38,732 nt of DNA from Opitutaceae bacterium (GTDB taxonomy: Bacteria; Verrucomicrobiota; Verrucomicrobiia; Opitutales; Coraliomargaritaceae): the NCBI GenBank assembly GCA_009886465.1, contig QXZH01000143.1, positions 1 to 38,732 on the forward strand, given 5' to 3'. A program made the position numbers and the translations under genes. This document shows, piece by piece, positions 33,844 to 38,732 of this stretch. How positions within the stretch are numbered: position 1 is the stretch's first letter; each line of letters begins with the position of its first letter. The notes under the pieces were generated by a model. It did not search any database and had not been told where the DNA came from. It saw only the letters and a list, made by a program, of their open reading frames with translations.

Positions 33844-35190
33844 CTAGTTATCGTTTTTTAGAGCAATCTCACCGTCTTGGAAAAGAGCCTTCAGTTGCGG
33901 CTCTTTCTGAGCTAGCGATGCGCGATCTATGATAATACCATCAATGTTTTTGATCATAACGTAGCCTCGCTGCAGTGTAGCTTGGAGGCTTCCATTTTCA
34001 AGACGGTGCTGAAGGCTCTGGAGTTTTTCCCCATTCTTAGAAGCAATCAAAATCTTGGCGCGTTCTAGGCGCCTTGAGAAATCCTTTATGTGCTGGTAGG
34101 CGATGCCAATACGGGTTTTTGGGTGCTGCTCGACGATGCGTTGTGCATATTTACTAAGAGCTTGCTGCTCGGTTGTAATACGACGCGCTAGGTTGCTGCT
34201 TAGGCGGCTTTCCATCTCGTCAATCCCCATACTTATGTGTTTTACTCGGCGATCGGGAGCAATTATGCGCATGTGTGCAGAGAGATCTCGCAGTTGCGAG
34301 TTTTGGTCGTTGAGGTAGCCCTTCACCCAGGCAAGTAAGTCGCTCTCAGCGTCTTCACAGCGGGAGCGTGCTTCAATGTAGAGCGACGAAATCAACTCGG
34401 CCGCGGCCGATGGAGTTTCCGCGCGTTTATCGGCGGCATAGTCCGTCAACACGGTGTCGATTTCGTGGCCGATTGCTGAGATCACAGGCAGGGGACAAGC
34501 CGCTACTGACCGCGCGAGGGCTTCTTCGTTAAATACCCAAAGGTCTTCAATGCTGCCTCCGCCGCGCGTTATCACGATGAGGTCAAAACCCTCACTCGCG
34601 ACCACATGTTCAAGCATTGCGGCCACTTCTTTGGCTGCACCTTTACCCTGAACCCTGGCAGGAAAGATCACCACTTCACCTGCGAACGCACGGCGACGCA
34701 GGATGCGAAGAAAGTCTCGTATTGCGGCACCCGTCGGCGATGTGATTACTGCGATCTTTTGTGGAAGCGTTGGAAGTGGCTTTTTATGTTCTGTATCAAA
34801 GATCCCCTCTGCGGCTAGTTTCCTTTTGAGGCGTTCGTAATCTAATTGTAAGCGACCCTCGCCGCTTTGGATCACAATCTTGGCTATCAACTGGTAGCGA
34901 CCATGGGGCTCAAAGACAGATATGTCGCCTAGCAGTAGCACCTCCATGCCATCTTGAAGTTCGAATGATTGCCGCGCAGCATCCCGCGCAAATAGGGCGC
35001 AGGGTAACTGACTGCCCGTATCTTTGAGTGAAAAGTAAATATGCCCCGAGCTTTGTTTTCGTAAATTAGAAATTTCACCCTTCACCCAGACGCGGGAAAA
35101 GTTTTCTTCCAACTGTCCTTTGATCAAGCGTGTCAACGCGGCAACTTCGAGCACTTGCTCAGGGGGTGGTGTCATTAAGCTATCTAACAT
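33844..35190 (-). CDS. xseA: Exodeoxyribonuclease VII large subunit
   Basis: 448 residues from the ATG at 35190 (MLDSLMTPPPEQ...); the frame is open upstream but that part lies inside the preceding gene. An N-terminal OB-fold (about 12-105: VWVKGEISNLRKQSSGHIYF, then SLKD) precedes the catalytic region (KIAVITSPTGAAIRDFLRIL; ITRGGGSIEDLWVFNEE; ISAIGHEIDTVLTDYAAD) and a long C-terminal helical region. Exo VII degrades single-stranded DNA from both ends as a complex with XseB, whose gene is not in the window. Its start overlaps the end of the TVP38-like gene by 11 bases. Confidence 0.93.
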   Translation of the reverse strand: MLDSLMTPPPEQVLEVAALTRLIKGQLEENFSRVWVKGEISNLRKQSSGHIYFSLKDTGSQLPCALFARDAARQSFELQDGMEVLLLGDISVFEPHGRYQLIAKIVIQSGEGRLQLDYERLKRKLAAEGIFDTEHKKPLPTLPQKIAVITSPTGAAIRDFLRILRRRAFAGEVVIFPARVQGKGAAKEVAAMLEHVVASEGFDLIVITRGGGSIEDLWVFNEEALARSVAACPLPVISAIGHEIDTVLTDYAADKRAETPSAAAELISSLYIEARSRCEDAESDLLAWVKGYLNDQNSQLRDLSAHMRIIAPDRRVKHISMGIDEMESRLSSNLARRITTEQQALSKYAQRIVEQHPKTRIGIAYQHIKDFSRRLERAKILIASKNGEKLQSLQHRLENGSLQATLQRGYVMIKNIDGIIIDRASLAQKEPQLKALFQDGEIALKNDN

Positions 35191-35863
35191 TAGTAGGATT
35201 CTTTCGGCTCCACATACGGGTGGCAAGTATGACCACAATTAAAATTACAGTCCCAGTGATCGCCCAACCAAGCTGCCCTTTGAAAATTGCGCCCCCAGTC
35301 ATAACGAAGCATACCGTCCACAGACTCGTTGTGGGAATAGAAACGAGCAAATAGTCCCGAAAGCGCATTCCTATGCTACCGAGAATAATATTTTGTAAAG
35401 CGTAGGGGATGCCTGGTGTAAGTCGCAGTATCAGTCCAAGGCGGACCGCGTCATGCTCGCTCATTTTTGGCAGGGCTCGCTCAAGTAGAAGATAGCGGCG
35501 CAACAATCGTTTTAGCGGTCCCGCCGCGAGTCCATAGGTCCAAATCGAGCACAGACTCTGCGCGGCAATGGCCAGCGCTACTGCCGCGGGCATACCGTAG
35601 TGCGGTGCCACGACCACACCGAAAAGCACTAGTGAAGCGCTACTCGGAAATCCCAGGCCAGGAAGCGTCGCCAAGACCACGAACAAGAACCAGGGATTCT
35701 CTTTGAGAAAGATGTGTCCTAGGTCTAGCAACTCCAGCCAGTAGATGGCCTCGGGATGTCTTTGCCAGACTAGCATGACTGCCATTGCCGAGACGACAAC
35801 AAGGACCAGCAGCAGCGCAGGTTTGCGTTGAAGTCTTCTTTTAGGGCCTATGCTCTCTGACAT
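35180..35863 (-). CDS. TVP38/TMEM64 (DedA/VTT-type) membrane protein
   Basis: 227 residues from the ATG at 35863; an upstream in-frame TTG is less likely. A basic N-terminus precedes a first helix (LLLVLVVVSAMAVMLVW) and four or five further membrane segments. LPGLGFPSSASLVLFGVVVA and LRLTPGIPYALQNIILGSIG are the paired half-helix motifs of the VTT domain, in which the Arg and Pro-Gly are typical. Relatives move or scramble lipids such as undecaprenyl phosphate or other phospholipids. The specific substrate is not known. It is directly upstream of xseA, with which it overlaps. Confidence 0.85.
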   Translation of the reverse strand: MSESIGPKRRLQRKPALLLVLVVVSAMAVMLVWQRHPEAIYWLELLDLGHIFLKENPWFLFVVLATLPGLGFPSSASLVLFGVVVAPHYGMPAAVALAIAAQSLCSIWTYGLAAGPLKRLLRRYLLLERALPKMSEHDAVRLGLILRLTPGIPYALQNIILGSIGMRFRDYLLVSIPTTSLWTVCFVMTGGAIFKGQLGWAITGTVILIVVILATRMWSRKNPTNVR

Positions 35864-36003
35864 ATCTAGGAACTTGGAGTGCTGTATCGGCAGTGGCAAG
35901 GCGCTGAAGTCACTTTTAGTAACTGTAGTGGATCAGTGAAGCCATTTTGTACAAACTATTTCAGGTTTTCATATTTCGAAAACAGTTCCTGCTTCCCCAA
36001 CTA

Positions 36004-36038
36004 TTGCCTGCAGGCAACGCTGGCTTGCCAATAATTGG
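36004..36038. promoter_or_regulatory. Two adjacent perfect palindromes in a divergent intergenic region
   Basis: TTGCCTGCAGGCAA (36004-36017, 14 bp, no mismatch) and CCAATAATTGG (36028-36038) lie side by side between the TVP38-like and NUDIX genes. The location suits operators controlling one or both. No linked regulator is in the window. Confidence 0.45.
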
Positions 36039-36107
36039 AAAGCACTTAAGGTATGTGTTTGTGGAAGAGAATACTGAACTAAAAGAGATTAATACTCCTG
36101 CCAACTA

Positions 36108-36671
36108 ATGGCTGCCAGTCCACAAGATCAAGGGCCTACACGCTGGGAAATCGTCGGCGACCGATTGCTTAATTCCTGCCGGGTGTGGGATCTTCGCGAA
36201 CGTCGCTACCGCCATCCTAAAACAGGTAAAGAGGGCGATTTTTACTATATAGACTCCCGTGATTGGGTCATCGTAGTCGCCCGAACGCCCGCAGGGGATT
36301 TGATCATGGTGAGACAATTTCGTTGGGGCTCCGACGAGTTATCATGGGAATTCCCAGGGGGCATCGTCGAGGAAGGCGAAGACCCTGTTGCCGCCGGCCT
36401 GCGCGAACTCCAAGAGGAGACAGGCTACGCCGCCAAGAATGGTCGTCTTATCGGCCACGCACGCCCTAATCCTGCCATATTAAATAACTTGTGCCATATC
36501 ATACTCGCAGAAGATGCCGAGCTTCATCCATCCGGAACTGATTGGGACGAGCACGAAGAGATTGAAGTCCGCGTCCTACCTGAAGCGACCGTTATGGACT
36601 GGGCGCGCGACTGTAAGATCGGGCACGCCCTAGCGCTGAATGGTCTCTTCTTTTATCAGTTGGCAAAATAG
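36108..36671 (+). CDS. NUDIX hydrolase, ADP-ribose pyrophosphatase-like
   Basis: 187 residues. The Nudix box is complete: G85-x5-E91-x7-R99-E-L-x-E103-E-x-G-Y107, the metal-binding hydrolase site. The upstream [17 protein letters not shown] is the arrangement of ADP-ribose/ADP-sugar pyrophosphatases rather than MutT. It likely hydrolyses ADP-ribose or a related nucleotide sugar in the cytoplasm. No ribosome binding site is clear. It is followed 87 bases later by the AsmA-like gene on the same strand. Confidence 0.88.
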   Translation: MAASPQDQGPTRWEIVGDRLLNSCRVWDLRERRYRHPKTGKEGDFYYIDSRDWVIVVARTPAGDLIMVRQFRWGSDELSWEFPGGIVEEGEDPVAAGLRELQEETGYAAKNGRLIGHARPNPAILNNLCHIILAEDAELHPSGTDWDEHEEIEVRVLPEATVMDWARDCKIGHALALNGLFFYQLAK

Positions 36672-36758
36672 ATGCGGCCTTTTTGTCGTATTTCCGCCAA
36701 TACTCCACCAAGGAACCTTCTTCCTAGGCTGATGACTCTTAATTTGTTTCTGTAAATA

Positions 36759-38732
36759 ATGAAAAGCCTTCCCCGATTTTTTCTCGTCCTCTTTCTATTT
36801 CTTATTGTCGCTGCTGGCATAGGTTACTTCAGCGTCACACGCCCTGCTTTTCAGAAAAAACTAATCGAGAGCAAGTTACCCGCAGGTAGTTCGATCAAAT
36901 TTATGCGGATAACCTCCAGCAGCATTGAGCTGACTGATTTAAAGCTGCAACTAGCCGATGGTACTACCGTGAAGCTGGAAAGTTTACGATCTGGTTTCTC
37001 GCCACTCGCTTTAATCTTAAGCGATATGATCGAACTACGTGGGCTTAAGGTAGACGGCTTAGTCGTCAAGTTACCCAAAATCAATACGCCCACAGCGGCT
37101 AGCGACGAGCCTCTGGCGAATGGTAGCTTTAGTTTAAATGATGCCCCTAAAAAAACCGCATCACCTGCCGCCCAAGTTACTAGCTCGCCCACCGATGCAC
37201 TTTACGCACTGAGCGAGATCGGGCTGCTCTTCGACATTGATTCGATCGACCTTAACGGCTTGCTCATTGATTCCTCTGGTAATCGCTTTGGATTGGCGGT
37301 CAATGCCGGCCGCATCGCGCCTGGCTCGCAATCAAGGCTTGAAGTCGAGTTGAAGCTTGAGTCGAAGCAAGCTCTGCAAGGCGGCCTTCAAGACTTCGGC
37401 TCGAATATCCACTTGGTCTTTACGCAAAAGCAGTCCGGTGGCTTCAATTCAGTCCGCGCGGAATCTTTTACCTCGGGCAGTGATGTCGATGGCAGCAGCT
37501 TACTTTCTATCGTTCAAACGCTCGATCTTTCAATCAACGGCTTTGAAGAGACTGCCGAAATTGCTCTCAGCTTTAATGTCAATTTACCACACCCCGAAGT
37601 CTTCGCGCCCGACTTAGTTCAACTACAAGGCCTCTCGCTTCAAGGTGAGTTGAATGGCTCCGCCCAAGGCGTTGCCCTTACACTCGAAACAGCCGATGTA
37701 GTTGTGGCATCGAATGGCACACCAGTCGCCTCTGTTAAATTTAATCAAGCCCTTAATCTTGGCGTAGAGCAAAAGTTCGTTGGAGAGCTAGTGCAGGTCA
37801 ACATAATCAATCTTCCACCCGAATGGATTAATCCATGGCTTGGCAATGGAATGCAACTCTCAGGCCCAGCCTTATCCACACAGATCATTTTGTCAGGAGA
37901 GGAGAGTGGGGCACTCGAAGTAAAAACACGTGCACCGATTGAATTTGGCGCCTTCGCACTTTCACAAAACCAGCAGGTGCTCCTAGATAATGTCACGCTC
38001 CGTATGAACCCAAGGATACGTGTCGAGGCAGCTCAAAACATTCGCTTCGATCTGGGTGCTTTTCAATTAATGGATCGTTATGGCGACTTCATTAGTGGCA
38101 CCTTGAGTGGCTCTAAAAGTGTGAGCACGGACGCCACTACACTTGCAGATTTAGAGACCAAGGCCAGATTCCAAGTTGGACTCTCCGGATTCCTACAGCA
38201 GCCTGCTTTCGATGGGATGGGTAGCGTAATCGCAGGCCAGGCCAAAGTCGAACTCGACTTTAACGGCACAGCCGAATACCCCGTGCAGCTTCAAACAGTG
38301 ATCACTGGCTTGCGTGCACGTGGTCTTCCTGGCTCTCGCCAAGATTATCGTCTGGCTACCCAGCTCAAAAAAACCAGCGGGGGCGCCTATGCATTCGATT
38401 CTAATTTGCAGGCTGGCTCTGTGAGCCGCCCGAGCACCAGTTTACAACTGGCGGGTCTAGTTGATACCAAACAGAAACCTTTACCATTTAAGTTAAGCCT
38501 CAGTTCGCCGCGAGTCTCACAGTTTGATATCGACCTGCTCATAGCTGCTATCCTAGCAAATAATTCCATTGCGAGTGCACCGACCTCTAGCGCACTCGCC
38601 GCCCCTCGCGCAGTAGAACCAAAGACACCTCGCCCACCGTGGGCAGATCTCAATGGCGAAGTCTCGATCAAGGTCGAGGAGCTAGCGTTTCAATCTGGGC
38701 AAGTCATTACTGAGCTAAAGGCCCAAGTAAAG
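36759..38732 (+). CDS. AsmA-like envelope protein, N-terminal 658 codons (runs off the right edge)
   Basis: The frame is open from the ATG at 36759 to the end of the window without a stop, so at least 658 residues. Residues about 6-28 are a membrane anchor (FFLVLFLFLIVAAGIGYFSV), then SVTRPAFQKKLIESKLPAG leads to a long periplasmic region of alternating beta-rich segments (SSIELTDLKLQLADGTTVKL; LRGLKVDGLVVKLPK; LNGEVSIKVEELAFQSGQVI). Repeated '-LxLxGxxVxG-' strands are the style of AsmA/TamB-type proteins that bridge the envelope and affect lipid or outer-membrane protein traffic. Sequence identity cannot be checked here. A different large repetitive envelope protein is possible. Confidence 0.65.
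   Translation, partial: MKSLPRFFLVLFLFLIVAAGIGYFSVTRPAFQKKLIESKLPAGSSIKFMRITSSSIELTDLKLQLADGTTVKLESLRSGFSPLALILSDMIELRGLKVDGLVVKLPKINTPTAASDEPLANGSFSLNDAPKKTASPAAQVTSSPTDALYALSEIGLLFDIDSIDLNGLLIDSSGNRFGLAVNAGRIAPGSQSRLEVELKLESKQALQGGLQDFGSNIHLVFTQKQSGGFNSVRAESFTSGSDVDGSSLLSIVQTLDLSINGFEETAEIALSFNVNLPHPEVFAPDLVQLQGLSLQGELNGSAQGVALTLETADVVVASNGTPVASVKFNQALNLGVEQKFVGELVQVNIINLPPEWINPWLGNGMQLSGPALSTQIILSGEESGALEVKTRAPIEFGAFALSQNQQVLLDNVTLRMNPRIRVEAAQNIRFDLGAFQLMDRYGDFISGTLSGSKSVSTDATTLADLETKARFQVGLSGFLQQPAFDGMGSVIAGQAKVELDFNGTAEYPVQLQTVITGLRARGLPGSRQDYRLATQLKKTSGGAYAFDSNLQAGSVSRPSTSLQLAGLVDTKQKPLPFKLSLSSPRVSQFDIDLLIAAILANNSIASAPTSSALAAPRAVEPKTPRPPWADLNGEVSIKVEELAFQSGQVITELKAQVK

Overview
The window looks like a chromosomal segment of a marine Verrucomicrobiota bacterium, probably of the Opitutales/Puniceicoccales type (Coraliomargarita-like). 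The reasons are several secreted formylglycine sulfatases beside an agarase-like enzyme, a PEP-CTERM surface protein, a MurE with the meso-diaminopimelate motif, a division/cell-wall (dcw) cluster opening with mraZ, and few clear Shine-Dalgarno sequences. The taxon is inferred; no 16S gene or marker search was available.

Layout. 1-764: start of a SulP anion transporter, tRNA-Ser(GCU), a likely remnant of an RND transporter, tRNA-Phe(GAA) and tRNA-Leu(UAG). 799-6047 (all minus strand): ribB fused to a decayed RibA-like half, then two secreted alpha/beta hydrolases, then two Sel1-repeat proteins one base apart. 6179-9081: a PilT-type ATPase, argH, and a convergent DUF971 gene. 9159-20553: an 11.4-kb sugar-utilisation island (GntR/LacI-type regulator, GH50-like hydrolase, GPH symporter, three secreted sulfatases, the stump of a fourth, a PEP-CTERM protein). 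20554-21877: second copy of the argH-end/DUF971 block, then intact metF. 22135-30360: mraZ, a small ORF, rsmH, an ftsL-like gene, another small ORF, ftsI, murE, murF, mraY. 30501-38732: proA, a PfkB kinase, a lipoprotein, xseA, a TVP38-type membrane protein, a NUDIX hydrolase and the first 658 codons of an AsmA-like protein.

The main discovery is how the island sits. It is bounded by two identical 511-bp direct repeats (8648-9158 and 20554-21064), each made of the argH 3' end, the whole DUF971 gene and the metF 3' end. The left junction has complete argH and a truncated metF; the right junction has truncated argH and complete metF. That is the signature of a single-crossover (Campbell-type) integration of a circular molecule carrying a piece of this locus. 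The island brings its own regulator and transporter, and a recurring TTGTCTGA motif lies beside the regulator and upstream of the PEP-CTERM gene, so it resembles a self-contained, potentially excisable module for a sulfated galactan such as agar or porphyran. The substrate is inferred from family resemblance.

The rest is mostly core metabolism (riboflavin, arginine, proline, folate/methionine), envelope synthesis and DNA repair. Items worth a second look include the ribB gene whose GTP-cyclohydrolase half lacks its zinc cysteines, the four MraZ boxes at exact 10-bp spacing, two unrecognised small ORFs in the dcw cluster, and a cluster that ends at mraY next to a gene remnant.
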